This document shows positions 25,484 to 34,532 of a DNA stretch of 64,000 nt, in pieces. How positions within the stretch are numbered: position 1 is the stretch's first letter; each line of letters opens with the position of its first letter. The notes below the pieces were generated by a model. It saw nothing but the letters and a program-made list of their open reading frames with translations, was not told the origin of the DNA and did no database searches. Source of the stretch: Cloacimonetes bacterium UBA5614 (GTDB lineage Bacteria > Cloacimonadota > Cloacimonadia > Cloacimonadales > Cloacimonadaceae); the NCBI GenBank assembly GCA_002424605.1, contig DIKQ01000005.1, forward strand, positions 186,001 to 250,000, read 5' to 3'. Both the position numbers and the translations under genes were made by a program.

Positions 25484-28183
25484 TCAAAACATAGTATCGA
25501 TGAAGAATTCAAACCTGGAAAGCCGGTCGTTCCTGAGACTGAACCTGATACCGGCATTGACCCTCAGGTAATAGGCAAGTCCCAGCTCCGCCAATAACTC
25601 AGCACCGGTAGAATAGCGGGATTTCACCTGTTCACCGTCAAAGGGTGCCGATGCATCATAAAACAGGCCGACATTTATATCCTCAAGGTAAACTTGGGGA
25701 TTCCAAAGCCCTTCCCTGACTTGGATGACTGGCTTGTACCAACTCGTTTTGAGCGTGATTCCCTCATTGGCAGACAGACTGTTTGAATATCCCCTGATGG
25801 GGGCGAAAACTTCGTCAGGGTCAGCTTCGGGGTCAATCGCAAGATGAATGGAGGTACGCAGTTCCGAGGAAAAAGGCATCTTTTGCCGTGCCTGGTAAAA
25901 GCTTTGCCAGCCAAGCCTTTCCCTGTCTGAAGGAAGAAAATCCTTCGTCTCATACGGAATGCTCTGCATAGTAGCCAGGCTTCCGGTACTCCAGCCCCAG
26001 TTCATCTGCAGATTAGGCGTCCAGACCTTGCGGTTATAATTATCTGAGGTTATAAAGCTGAAACCGGTTGTAACGTTACGCAAGCCATAATTCATTCTTT
26101 TGTATAGTGTTACCGCCTGAATAGAGCTCAGGGTCTGCTCATCTTCATTGGAATAGCTTATGACTTGCCGGATAGGGCGGAAGAATGCATTTTCCAGCGA
26201 CAATCCATACTTCAATTTATCATAGTAAGTGTCATAGTAAACCATGGCAGACCAGAAAGGAAAATCGCCTGTGGCGTCCCTCCCGACCAGCATATAACCG
26301 ATTGACAGGCTATCCCCGGTTCCGGAGACTAAAGGCATGTGCAACAGCCTTGGGACTGCCATGTGAGCAAGATTGGACAGAAATGCCTTGCCCTTCCCTG
26401 AAAAGACAAAATCCCGGGTTCCGCTCGTCATATCTGTTTCATCGTTCCAGGGATTTTGATAAGCGGCTGCAGGAATGATTTCATAGGGTTGCGGTTGCAG
26501 ATAATCAGAATAGATATCAAAACCACCTGAATTAATGCTGATAAACATCACTTTGCCATCAGGCGCAAGGGCTGGGGAGCACATATAATGCTTTGGGGCA
26601 TAAGAATAGGTCTGCATTGATTGCAGATTCAGAATATAAGAACTGTAATTTCCGTCATAAACAGCGCTAAAAATCAATGAGTCGCCTTGTATGGAGACAG
26701 GGACTTCGTAGTATGGCGTATCCACCAGGGAACTGACCTCTTTGCTTTGGGGGTCAAACATATAGATGCTGCCGGTCTGCCAACTGCGCTTTCCGCCAAG
26801 GACCAGCTTTTCCTTATATGGCAGAAGCTTGTAGATGAGCATGTCAGACTTATAAAACAGCTCTCTTGTCCCGGTGCTCGGACTTACTAAGTAAAGTGCT
26901 GATGTTTTATGATTTTCATCGTCTTCAGATATCAGGAATGTGCCCTCCTGCAAGGGAAAAAATGCCCGGAATTGCCCAGTATGGAGCAGTGCCCTTTTGC
27001 CGGTTGTCAAATCTTTCTGCCAGAGTTCAGTTATTGACCCGTAACCATCCAGCTCGGTATTGGCAAATCCCTTCCGGTATTCGGAACGGGTATAGTAGAG
27101 TTTGTTGCCCCTGATATAATAGCCGGCGGGAAAATCGTTGGATTGTTCAAGCAATACCTGGGGACGGCTGCTGTCGGCTGCTTGATGATTTCCATGGGGC
27201 TTCCTAAGCAGCTTGTAGGTGAAAAATGAGCTGCCGGGGCCAGTTTTCTCTGCTTTGCCGGCAAGATAGTGGTAAGAATTGCTGTCGCTTTGTAAGTCCG
27301 TTTTGAACCAGCCGTCTTCGGTCAGGTTGTGCTCCGGCAAAGCATAATGGCTGTTCCGTTCTGATTCAATCCAGTCCCGCCATAAATCTCTCAGAGGTTT
27401 CCCATATACTTTTTTATATGCCTTATCCAGATTGAAGTATGGGAACAACGGATTCAGATATGCAGTCAGCGAAGAAGACATGCTGCCAAAAAGCAAAGAG
27501 AACTTTTCCTCTCCATATGTTTGCGCCAGATACGTGTAAAACGCACCACCGAATGTATAGAACTGGGCATGGGGAGTATCATGGCTGTAATAAGAAGCCT
27601 TGGTAGGTGACGGCAAGTTTCCCTGAGCGGCCAGAGCTTTTATGGTGGCAGGGAAGGTTCCGCCGTTCATTCTTCCAGTGAAGGGTGAAAGACGGGACTC
27701 TCCATAAACAGCTATGCCTTCTGTCATCCAGGCAGGCTGATGAATCTGCGGGAAAAGATAGTTGCCCAAACCGATTCTAAGCCATTTGGGAATGCCGCCT
27801 TCTCTGGTAATCTGCAGCATATGAATGTATTCATGGCAACCAACCAACTGCCACCAGTCCTCGCAGACTGCCAGTTCGTCATTGGCGGGAGGATAGGCAA
27901 ACAGAACAATCCTGTTGCTGAAAGGGTCGGTATAACCGTTTACGATGTTGCCGATATCTTCGATGGTAACAGGAACCTGCCCTCTTTGGTTGCCGTTAAG
28001 CTCTTCCAAATAGGGGCGATAATATTCCAGGGTCCTAAGGACCTCGATTGCTTCAGATTCCCACCTGTCTTTGTAATAGATTCTGAAGTGCTGGTTGGAG
28101 ACAGCTTTCCAGTCTGCCCAGGCAAACACCAATCCCGGCAACATGGTTATCAGCAGAAGGATAAAAGCAGTCTTACGCATCAA
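25484..28183 (-). CDS. Secreted gluzincin metalloprotease - beta-propeller - beta-barrel protein
   Basis: The product has 899 residues. A signal peptide (about 1-21, ends LVFA) is followed by a peptidase-MA-like domain with HEYIH (in GCHEYIHMLQ) and the downstream glutamate in WMTEGIAVYGES, the expected zinc ligands of a gluzincin. Residues from about 280 to 600 show repeated WD-poor blades (LYYTRSE, SIYMFDPQ, LAPDGKVMFIS) like a TolB-type propeller. The rest is rich in alternating hydrophobic strands and ends in FEFFIDTMF, a terminal-Phe pattern of outer-membrane barrels. An outer-membrane-anchored protease is inferred. Relatives of this layout occur in several Gram-negative phyla, with no firm function known to me. 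Confidence 0.8.
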   Translation of the reverse strand: MMRKTAFILLLITMLPGLVFAWADWKAVSNQHFRIYYKDRWESEAIEVLRTLEYYRPYLEELNGNQRGQVPVTIEDIGNIVNGYTDPFSNRIVLFAYPPANDELAVCEDWWQLVGCHEYIHMLQITREGGIPKWLRIGLGNYLFPQIHQPAWMTEGIAVYGESRLSPFTGRMNGGTFPATIKALAAQGNLPSPTKASYYSHDTPHAQFYTFGGAFYTYLAQTYGEEKFSLLFGSMSSSLTAYLNPLFPYFNLDKAYKKVYGKPLRDLWRDWIESERNSHYALPEHNLTEDGWFKTDLQSDSNSYHYLAGKAEKTGPGSSFFTYKLLRKPHGNHQAADSSRPQVLLEQSNDFPAGYYIRGNKLYYTRSEYRKGFANTELDGYGSITELWQKDLTTGKRALLHTGQFRAFFPLQEGTFLISEDDENHKTSALYLVSPSTGTRELFYKSDMLIYKLLPYKEKLVLGGKRSWQTGSIYMFDPQSKEVSSLVDTPYYEVPVSIQGDSLIFSAVYDGNYSSYILNLQSMQTYSYAPKHYMCSPALAPDGKVMFISINSGGFDIYSDYLQPQPYEIIPAAAYQNPWNDETDMTSGTRDFVFSGKGKAFLSNLAHMAVPRLLHMPLVSGTGDSLSIGYMLVGRDATGDFPFWSAMVYYDTYYDKLKYGLSLENAFFRPIRQVISYSNEDEQTLSSIQAVTLYKRMNYGLRNVTTGFSFITSDNYNRKVWTPNLQMNWGWSTGSLATMQSIPYETKDFLPSDRERLGWQSFYQARQKMPFSSELRTSIHLAIDPEADPDEVFAPIRGYSNSLSANEGITLKTSWYKPVIQVREGLWNPQVYLEDINVGLFYDASAPFDGEQVKSRYSTGAELLAELGLAYYLRVNAGIRFSLRNDRLSRFEFFIDTMF

Positions 28184-28199
28184 TCAGTCCATTTGCCTA

Positions 28200-28316
28200 C
28201 TATTTTTTATCAACGGATTTGGAGAAAACACCAGACGCTGCCTGATTGGTTTTCAGAGCGCTTGCGATATCGTCAGGAGCCCAGAGCGTTACACCCAGCT
28301 CTATCGATTCTTTCAT
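28200..28316 (-). CDS. Possible 38-residue protein or gene remnant coupled to wecB
   Basis: An ATG at 28316 overlaps the wecB stop codon as ATGA and opens a 38-codon frame ending TAG at 28200, filling the gap before the next gene. The peptide begins MKESIELGVTLWAPDDI and continues with an amphipathic stretch ending SVDKK. The segment VTLWAPDDIASALKTN loosely resembles the OmdA (YdeI/OmpD-associated) motif, so it may be the leftover of such a gene. Coding is suggested by the overlap and composition only. Confidence 0.4.
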   Translation of the reverse strand: MKESIELGVTLWAPDDIASALKTNQAASGVFSKSVDKK

Positions 28317-29419
28317 AGGCGGCTGAATATCTCCACGATTCTTTTGGAAGTCTGACCGTCCCAATATTTAGGGATACTTCCTTGCTTACGGTTTCCTTTG
28401 ATTATCTCTTCCATTGCAGAGATTATCTTTTCTGCATCAAGATTTACCAGTTGATTCGTCCCTTCGGAAATCGTAATGGGGCGTTCGGTATTGTTCCTGA
28501 TGGTAAGGCACGGAATCTGCAGATAGGTTGTTTCCTCCTGGATTCCGCCTGAATCTGTTACAATAAAGTCCGCATTCTGTTCCAGTTGCAGAAAGTCAAG
28601 GTAGCCGAGGGGTTCCGTAATTATCAGGTCTGGAATTGCGCTGAAAGCCTTTTCCAATCCAAAGCTTCTCATGTTCTTCTGTGTCCTTGGGTGCATGGGA
28701 AAGACTATCTTCTCGCGGTTACTGATTACCTGGAATGCTTCCAGAATGGTTTCCAGCCCTGCTTTTTCATCAACGTTTGATGGCCTGTGCAAGGTAACCA
28801 GGCAATATTTATCAATAGCGCGGTTTTCCTGCAGTCCCAGTTCCCTGAGGATATAGGACTTGTGCGCTTGTTCCAGGTTTTTCACCAGCGAGTCAATCAT
28901 GATATTGCCGACAAAGTGGATTTTCTTTTTTTCAATGCCTTCTTTCAGCAGGTTTTCTCCAGCTTCGGGAGTCGGGGTCAGGAGATAATCTGCAATCTGG
29001 TCAGTCAGCAGACGGTTGATTTCTTCCGGCATAGTTCTGTCATAACTTCTCAGGCCGGCTTCCACGTGAGCCAGCGGGATACGCAGTTTGGAAGCATCGA
29101 TGGCGCAAGCCATCGTGGAATTTACATCCCCGGCCACAAACACCACATCCGGCTTATCCTGGAGCAGGTACTTCTCATATCTTTCCATGACTCTGGCAGT
29201 CTGTTCCCCGTGGGAACCGGAGCCTACTTCCAGGAAGATATCAGGCTTGGGCATCTTCAGGTCCAGAAAGAAAAGTTTGCTCATGCTCTCGTCATAGTGC
29301 TGTCCGGTGTGCACCAACCGCACAATATACTTATCGGGATACATGGCAAATTCGTCAAATAGGGGTGCCATTTTCATATAATTGGGTCTGGCGCCCACGA
29401 TCAGGTGTAGTTTTAACAT
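28313..29419 (-). CDS. wecB: UDP-N-acetylglucosamine 2-epimerase (non-hydrolysing)
   Basis: The 368-residue protein has the full WecB/MnaA pattern: GARPNYMKMAPL (residues 9-20), GDVNSTMAC, HVEAGLRSYDRTMPEEINR and TDSGGIQEE. It interconverts UDP-GlcNAc and UDP-ManNAc in the cytoplasm, supplying ManNAc for surface glycans. The start is ATG 29419 after AAGGAAAA. It follows the initiating sugar transferase by 14 nt in one operon, which supports a role in the glycan pathway rather than in sialic or legionaminic acid synthesis (the hydrolysing LegG/NeuC type looks different). Confidence 0.93.
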   Translation of the reverse strand: MLKLHLIVGARPNYMKMAPLFDEFAMYPDKYIVRLVHTGQHYDESMSKLFFLDLKMPKPDIFLEVGSGSHGEQTARVMERYEKYLLQDKPDVVFVAGDVNSTMACAIDASKLRIPLAHVEAGLRSYDRTMPEEINRLLTDQIADYLLTPTPEAGENLLKEGIEKKKIHFVGNIMIDSLVKNLEQAHKSYILRELGLQENRAIDKYCLVTLHRPSNVDEKAGLETILEAFQVISNREKIVFPMHPRTQKNMRSFGLEKAFSAIPDLIITEPLGYLDFLQLEQNADFIVTDSGGIQEETTYLQIPCLTIRNNTERPITISEGTNQLVNLDAEKIISAMEEIIKGNRKQGSIPKYWDGQTSKRIVEIFSRL

Positions 29420-29433
29420 GGTTTTTCCTTTAT

Positions 29434-31035
29434 CTAATTACTGCGCGCATGTTTGAACATGATATTCCAGAACGCTTTCCAGAAGTACTTCCAGTCAGTG
29501 GCAAAAGGCTTTTCCTGTTTGCTCAGCAGGTAGTTGCGTTCTGAGGCTATGATCTCATCAAAGTTCCGGGGCATATCTGCATAGAAAGGCGGCACCAGGC
29601 CGGGTTTAAAACGGCAGCGCAATTCCTGCAGATCAGGCGGGTACAGGTTGAAATAGTGTTCGCTGAGAGCCCTGACCCCTACCAGGTCGAGCTCGCCTTT
29701 GAAGAAATTCACCAGTTGCGGAAGCTCATCAATCCAGAAGGTCCGCAGGAATTTACCCCAGCTTGAGACCCTGAAGTCATTGGTGAATTTACCGTTCTCC
29801 TGCAGGGAACTAGCACGGTAAACATAATCCTGCAGATACTCCGAATATGGATGCATGGTACGCAGTTTATTGATGTAAATTATCTCTCCGTTCCTGCCGA
29901 TGCGTTTCAGCTTGATGAGCGGACCGTATGACGGATTGGGGTCAGTGGAAGGCGGCTTGATTTTCTTCAGGATAAAATACATCATCCCCCTGATTTCATC
30001 CTTGTGAATCAGGTCAAACCCACAGAAATAGAACCTCCCGACCATTTCCGTCTCGGAAAGAGCCCTGTCCCTGCCTTTGGTGATGGCAAAATACCAGCCC
30101 TGCACTATCGGAAACTTGGGCACCACTCTTTTGATGATGAAATCCACCGCATAGACAAAGATGCCCAAAAACGGCGTGAGCGTCCTGAAAAAGCGGTTGC
30201 GGCGCTGGGTCGTCGTCTCTCCGCAACAGACAAAAACCCCGCCCTGCACCAGGTTCACATTTACTTTATACAGATATTCATTTATCCGCCTGAAATCATT
30301 CAGTCTGTGCAGGTTGATGAACATCTGCTGCGAATTCGGCTCAATGCCGATAATGTTGTACAGCGTTTCGGAATTCAGCACCATGGTCTGCGATTTGCTG
30401 AAGTCTTCCAGGTTCAGGTAGGTATTCAGGAAGTCAAACAGGTTGTGGTTGTCTGCCAGGTAATTTTTCCACAGGCTCAGTTTGATGGATTCGCTCTCTG
30501 CCGTTGCAAATTTGGGGTCATAGGGTCCCACAGACAGCCTGGGCACCACCTTGGTCGCATCCCTGATAAAACGGTCGGAGAAGGACTCTTCCAGTTTGGG
30601 CGATTTAGTGACCAGCGTGGCTGTGGCATAACTGGCGTTTTCCTTGTGGAACTGCAGAGCATAATACAGCCCCACAAAAAACAGGAACTCCAGAAAAGCG
30701 GTCAAAGCAATAGTGCTGAAGACCAGAAAACGCGAATAGTAGAACTTTTGTAAAAACACCATCAGCCCAAACACCACTGCCACTGCAATCAAATCGTTCT
30801 TCAGCATATTCATTGCAAAGGTTCTGCCGCTGTATTTCAGCTTGATGGAAAATTTCTGCCCCCAGAGTCCCACACCCAGCCAGATTGCCCCGAAAACAAA
30901 TAGGGAATTGGAGTATTTCTCAACGATTTTGAGCGTGCCGGACCTGAACCAGGCCACGAATAAGAATGAAAATATGATGATACCTATATCTATGATAATA
31001 AAGAGGATAGTGGCAACTTTTCTTTTCATCGGCAT
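29434..31035 (-). CDS. Polyprenyl-phosphate sugar-1-phosphate transferase (initiating, WcaJ/WbaP type)
   Basis: The protein has 533 residues. Four N-terminal membrane segments (about 8-30, 44-60, 78-100, 104-128) are followed by a long soluble region and a C-terminal bacterial sugar transferase domain with INKLRTMHPYSEY, FRVSSWGKFLRTFWIDELPQL, FKGELDLVGVRALSE and RCRFKPGLVPPFYADMP. Such enzymes move a sugar-1-phosphate from a nucleotide sugar to undecaprenyl phosphate, the first step of repeat-unit assembly at the inner membrane. Residues 130-380 do not look like the usual CoA-binding-like middle domain and are unassigned. It heads a separate transcription unit with wecB, downstream of the main block's terminator. 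Confidence 0.88.
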   Translation of the reverse strand: MPMKRKVATILFIIIDIGIIIFSFLFVAWFRSGTLKIVEKYSNSLFVFGAIWLGVGLWGQKFSIKLKYSGRTFAMNMLKNDLIAVAVVFGLMVFLQKFYYSRFLVFSTIALTAFLEFLFFVGLYYALQFHKENASYATATLVTKSPKLEESFSDRFIRDATKVVPRLSVGPYDPKFATAESESIKLSLWKNYLADNHNLFDFLNTYLNLEDFSKSQTMVLNSETLYNIIGIEPNSQQMFINLHRLNDFRRINEYLYKVNVNLVQGGVFVCCGETTTQRRNRFFRTLTPFLGIFVYAVDFIIKRVVPKFPIVQGWYFAITKGRDRALSETEMVGRFYFCGFDLIHKDEIRGMMYFILKKIKPPSTDPNPSYGPLIKLKRIGRNGEIIYINKLRTMHPYSEYLQDYVYRASSLQENGKFTNDFRVSSWGKFLRTFWIDELPQLVNFFKGELDLVGVRALSEHYFNLYPPDLQELRCRFKPGLVPPFYADMPRNFDEIIASERNYLLSKQEKPFATDWKYFWKAFWNIMFKHARSN

Positions 31036-31183
31036 CCCATCTTGCTTTATTTACGTGTTACAAAAACCTGCGTCCGGAATCAAAGCCAGAATACTCCCGG
31101 ACAGCTTCCATCTTAACGAATAACAATATTTCCGCAGCAAATTTCTTGGCAAGTATTTTCACGTTCCCCTTTTCCCCCTTGCT

Positions 31184-31256
31184 TAGATGTCCCGAAGATG
31201 CCGCGGAGATGACCGGGTTTTCTTCGGCCGGCTTCGGGACATCTTCGCGACATCTC
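31184..31256. repeat. Palindromic intergenic repeat family A, copy 2
   Basis: AGATGTCCCGAAGATG (31185-31200) pairs, with one mismatch, with CATCTTCGCGACATCT (31240-31255). The shared core lies at 31208-31227. Weaker outer complementarity (CCTTGCTT / GAGCAAGG) extends the structure. The 341-bp gap 31036-31376 holds this element and a terminator; no gene was seen in it. Confidence 0.88.
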
Positions 31257-31287
31257 ATAGAGGAAGGAGCAAGGGAAAACCCTCCCG

Positions 31288-31323
31288 AAAAAGAAAAAGC
31301 AGACCGGGTAATCTGCGGTCTGC
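31288..31323 (-). terminator. Intrinsic terminator ending the main glycan block
   Basis: On the minus strand GCAGACCG pairs with CGGTCTGC around a 9-nt loop and runs into TTTTTCTTTTT. It lies 54 nt past the stop of the epimerase gene, so transcripts from the right probably end here. Confidence 0.9.
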
Positions 31324-31376
31324 TAATGTCCTGTTCTATTACGAAACAGAGTGTTAAGAATCGGATTTACAAACGG

Positions 31377-32309
31377 TTATGTGGTAAAATGCTGTACTGC
31401 TTTTTTGATGCCTTCGGAAAAATCAACCTTCACATGATAGCCCAGCCGTTGCTCTGCCCGGGAAATACCAGCCAGGGAGTGCTTTACATCGCCGGAGCGG
31501 TCATGGTCAAACACCGGTTGCACTGCTTTACCCAAAACTTTGTTTATCTCCGCCACCAGTTCCAGCAGGGTATATTTCACGCCACAGGCGATGTTGAAGA
31601 CTTCGCCGGCAATACCATCCGCCGTGCAGGCAAGGAGATTGGCTTCCACATTGTTGCTGACAAAGGTGAAATCGCGCGATTGCGAGCCATCCCCGTAAAT
31701 CACTGGCTGCCTGCTTTCATAAATTGCGCGGATAAATTTGGGTATGACAGCGCTGTACTGGGAAGTGGGGTCCTGGTTCGGCCCGAACACGTTGAAGTAA
31801 CGCAGGCAGACGGTTTCAAGGCCGTAAAGCTGATAATAAATCTGGCAATACCTTTCCGCGGCATACTTGGAAACCGCATAGGGTGACATCGGCGCCACCG
31901 CCATGTCCTCAGTTTTGGGAAACTGCTCCGTATTACCGTAAACCGAAGAGGAAGAGGCAAAAACCACGCGCTTCACGCTGAATTCCCGGGCGGCTTCCAG
32001 AACATTCAAGGTCCCGAGGATATTGACGTCATTGGTGGTGATGGGGTCATTGACCGACCTCGGAACGGAAGGCAACGCTCCCTGGTGCAGGACATAATCA
32101 ACGCCTTTTACAGCGTTGCGCACCACGTGAAAACTGCGCAGGTCGCCTTCAATGATTTTGAGCAGCGGATTGTCCTGATAAGGCAGGATGTTTTCGCGCT
32201 TGCCGGTGGAAAAATTGTCCAGGACGCGGACTTCATACCCGCGCTGCAACAGCTCTTTGACTATGTTGGAGCCGATAAATCCCGCCCCGCCTGTTACTAA
32301 ATATGTCAT
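31377..32309 (-). CDS. NAD-dependent nucleotide-sugar 4-epimerase (WbpP/GalE-like SDR)
   Basis: The 310-residue extended SDR has the NAD motif GGAGFIGS (7-14), SSSSVYGN, the catalytic YAVSK and RYFNVFGPNQ. The stretch HQGALPSVPRSVNDPI is characteristic of WbpP/TviC-type UDP-GlcNAc (or UDP-GlcNAcA) C4-epimerases. It would supply UDP-GalNAc or a related sugar. GAGGTTAAG precedes ATG 32309. It is the last gene of the main glycan block, just before a strong terminator. The exact substrate cannot be read from sequence alone. Confidence 0.88.
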   Translation of the reverse strand: MTYLVTGGAGFIGSNIVKELLQRGYEVRVLDNFSTGKRENILPYQDNPLLKIIEGDLRSFHVVRNAVKGVDYVLHQGALPSVPRSVNDPITTNDVNILGTLNVLEAAREFSVKRVVFASSSSVYGNTEQFPKTEDMAVAPMSPYAVSKYAAERYCQIYYQLYGLETVCLRYFNVFGPNQDPTSQYSAVIPKFIRAIYESRQPVIYGDGSQSRDFTFVSNNVEANLLACTADGIAGEVFNIACGVKYTLLELVAEINKVLGKAVQPVFDHDRSGDVKHSLAGISRAEQRLGYHVKVDFSEGIKKAVQHFTT

Positions 32310-32328
32310 CTTAACCTCGTTTTATCCG

Positions 32329-33054
32329 TCAGATTGTACCGGAATCCACAAATACATTGGAACCCGTTACTGATGAGCTTTGGTCGGAAATCAGGAACTC
32401 TGCCATGTTGGCAACTGAGGTGAGTTCGGTCGGTTTTTTCAGGGAGGTGCGTTTGTAGATGCGGTCTTTCTGGGTGGGTGAAAGCGTACTGCTCATCCCA
32501 GTCTCCATAAAACCTGCCACGATGCAGTTGGAACGGATGCCCCGCTCTCCCCACTCCCGTGCCGCTGTCCTGGAAAATGCTTCCAAAGCACCCTTGGTGG
32601 AGGCATACATGGCAAGACCCTTGTAACCGGTATGCACGCTGACGGATGAAATGTGCACAATCGAGCCCTGCACGCCGTGCAGAAGCATATTGCGGATTAC
32701 GTGCCTGGTCAGCAGCATTGGCGAGAAAACATTCACCTGAAACATGCGAAGCAGTGGGTCATACTGCAGGTTGCTGATAATGTCGTCATAAGCTATGGCA
32801 GCATTGTTCACAAAGCCGTGCAGCGGGATATCGTAGCCGATGGTTTTTCCGAAGATGGTTTCGCAGGATTTCTCTATGTCGGCAAGGTCGGCAAGGATGA
32901 CAACCAGCTTTTCCTTGTACTGCCTCTTTAGCTTCTTCAGTTCCGCATTATTCTCCAAAGCAACGCCGTAAACTGTATTGCCCTTCTCCAGCAGTGTCTT
33001 GGTAATCTGCAGTCCCAGACCCTGCATAATGCCTGTCACTAATACATTTTTCAT
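32329..33054 (-). CDS. Short-chain dehydrogenase, FabG-like
   Basis: The 241-residue classical SDR has the cofactor motif TGIMQGLG (7-14), NNAA, a catalytic Ser in ISSVSVHTG and YASTK, and the GSNVFVDSGTI C-terminus typical of FabG-like reductases. GAGGACACCGATT precedes the ATG. It sits directly after the AMP-ligase and ACP genes, which suggests it reduces a 3-oxoacyl thioester on that carrier protein rather than a free sugar. Sugar dehydrogenase activity remains an alternative. Confidence 0.85.
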   Translation of the reverse strand: MKNVLVTGIMQGLGLQITKTLLEKGNTVYGVALENNAELKKLKRQYKEKLVVILADLADIEKSCETIFGKTIGYDIPLHGFVNNAAIAYDDIISNLQYDPLLRMFQVNVFSPMLLTRHVIRNMLLHGVQGSIVHISSVSVHTGYKGLAMYASTKGALEAFSRTAAREWGERGIRSNCIVAGFMETGMSSTLSPTQKDRIYKRTSLKKPTELTSVANMAEFLISDQSSSVTGSNVFVDSGTI

Positions 33055-33066
33055 AATCGGTGTCCT

Positions 33067-34296
33067 CTATGTCCTTTTCAGCTTTCCCGAACGGGTCAGC
33101 TCTATGGATGTTACAAAGTTTATTACTCTTGGTATTTTGTATGGTTGCAGCAGGGGTGCCAGGAAGTCGCGCAAATCCTTTTCAGACAGAGGTTGAGTGG
33201 TTATCACATCCGCCAGCAGGATATTGCCCAGCACAGAGCTTGCCTTGCCGTAAACATACGCCTGCTTCACGGCAGGATGGCTTTGCAGCGCCTGCTCTGT
33301 CTCATAAGGATTCACCTTGTAGCCACCCACGTTGACCATTTCGTTTTTACGGCTCAGAAAGCGGAAGCGCAGAGGATTTTCCGATACCACTTCCACCAAA
33401 TCGCCGGTGGCATACCATCCATCAGCATCCAGCGGCAGTTCTTCGCTTGCTCCCAGCAGAGCATTGTTTACGAGCAGTTCCCCGTCCTGTATTCTGCACA
33501 TGGAATCATCCAGGATGGAAAAAGCGTCATCCCCGGCAGACAGGATAGAGCCCGCTTCAGTGGAGGCATAGATGTTGCGCAGTCTGGCATTGGGAAAAGA
33601 CTTGCCAAGCTGGGCAAACAGACCGGGATCAAACTTTTCGCCGCCGGAAGTCAAGCTTTTGACCGTCGGAAAAGTATCATCCAGGGGCAGCAGCATTCTG
33701 TAAAAAGTGGGTGTCGCCGATATATGTGTAATCCCGTAATCCCTTATGCAGGATATCACCGTTTCCCTGTCCGCTTCAAACAGGTTTATGATGGAATTGC
33801 CGTTAAGAAGTGCCTGGAAAAAGACCTGCAAGCCTGCCATGTGGGTGGGATTATAGGCAAAGCCCCAGACGTCATCCCTGTGCCTGTTATCCGTTTTCAC
33901 AGCCCGGATAAGGGATGCAAGCTGATGGGTTATACGCTTGGGAACCCCTGTAGTGCCGGAGGTGTAAAGGGTCAGTTCCCAGTCGGTATGAGTCCTCACT
34001 GCCTGCAGCAGTTCTTCCGTAGATGCGATACGAGTAGCATTTAACCGAATTTGCTCAGACAGGTCATCCTGCTTTATGTTCAGTTGCTGCAGCTCTGCAT
34101 CAGTGAAGCCCGAATCAAGCAGAACAATCCCTGCTTCATTAACTGCCGCTATCACCAGTGTCAGGAAGATGTTATACAAATCCTGCTTGAGGCAATAGCG
34201 GTTCAGTAATCCGCCAGAATTCACATCCTGCAGCAGGAGCGAGTAAGGATAGCTGTTGCCTGATTTGTGGTCGTGCAGGAAAAGCTTGTCTGTCAT
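33067..34296 (-). CDS. AMP-dependent acyl/aryl ligase (ANL family), short form
   Basis: The 409-residue adenylate-forming enzyme shows the P-loop YTSGTTGVPKR (about 109-119), YASTEAG, DGWYATGDL, FLSRKNEMVNVGGYKVNP and the C-terminal catalytic lysine in RSGKLKRT. It would activate a carboxylic acid as acyl-AMP and load it onto a phosphopantetheine thiol. It is shorter than usual (about 500), mainly in the N-terminal subdomain. Its ATG overlaps the ACP stop codon (ATGA), so the adjacent carrier protein is the obvious acceptor. The acid activated is unknown. Confidence 0.88.
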   Translation of the reverse strand: MTDKLFLHDHKSGNSYPYSLLLQDVNSGGLLNRYCLKQDLYNIFLTLVIAAVNEAGIVLLDSGFTDAELQQLNIKQDDLSEQIRLNATRIASTEELLQAVRTHTDWELTLYTSGTTGVPKRITHQLASLIRAVKTDNRHRDDVWGFAYNPTHMAGLQVFFQALLNGNSIINLFEADRETVISCIRDYGITHISATPTFYRMLLPLDDTFPTVKSLTSGGEKFDPGLFAQLGKSFPNARLRNIYASTEAGSILSAGDDAFSILDDSMCRIQDGELLVNNALLGASEELPLDADGWYATGDLVEVVSENPLRFRFLSRKNEMVNVGGYKVNPYETEQALQSHPAVKQAYVYGKASSVLGNILLADVITTQPLSEKDLRDFLAPLLQPYKIPRVINFVTSIELTRSGKLKRT

Positions 34297-34520
34297 TGCT
34301 TCCCGAGTTTTGCCAGGATTTCTCCCACCGTCAGCACAAAGCTGTCGGCAAAGATATCAATACCCGTTTCCTTTTCAATCCGCACAGTCAGTTCCGCCAG
34401 ATCAAGTGAATCAAAGCCCAGTTCAGCACGCAAATCCTGTGCCTCCATAAGCTCTGCCACAGGCGGCAATCCTTTGTTATTCCTTACTGTATTAATAATC
34501 TCCAGAAGTTTCCCTGTCAT
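34293..34520 (-). CDS. Acyl carrier protein (1)
   Basis: The 75-residue four-helix carrier protein carries the phosphopantetheine site in GFDSLDLAEL (Ser38). GAGGAATTA lies before ATG 34520 and the stop overlaps the AMP-ligase start. It carries an acyl or aminoacyl group as a thioester. Its location inside the glycan locus, coupled to a ligase, indicates a dedicated carrier rather than the housekeeping fatty-acid ACP. Confidence 0.93.
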   Translation of the reverse strand: MTGKLLEIINTVRNNKGLPPVAELMEAQDLRAELGFDSLDLAELTVRIEKETGIDIFADSFVLTVGEILAKLGKQ

Positions 34521-34532
34521 TAATTCCTCGTT

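Noticed and set aside
30004..30753. 249-codon plus-strand frame opposite the sugar transferase
   Set aside because: Shadow frame of a conserved membrane-bound transferase; no domain signature.
33145..34044. 299-codon plus-strand frame opposite the AMP-ligase
   Set aside because: Antisense to intact ANL-family motifs, so it is a composition artefact.
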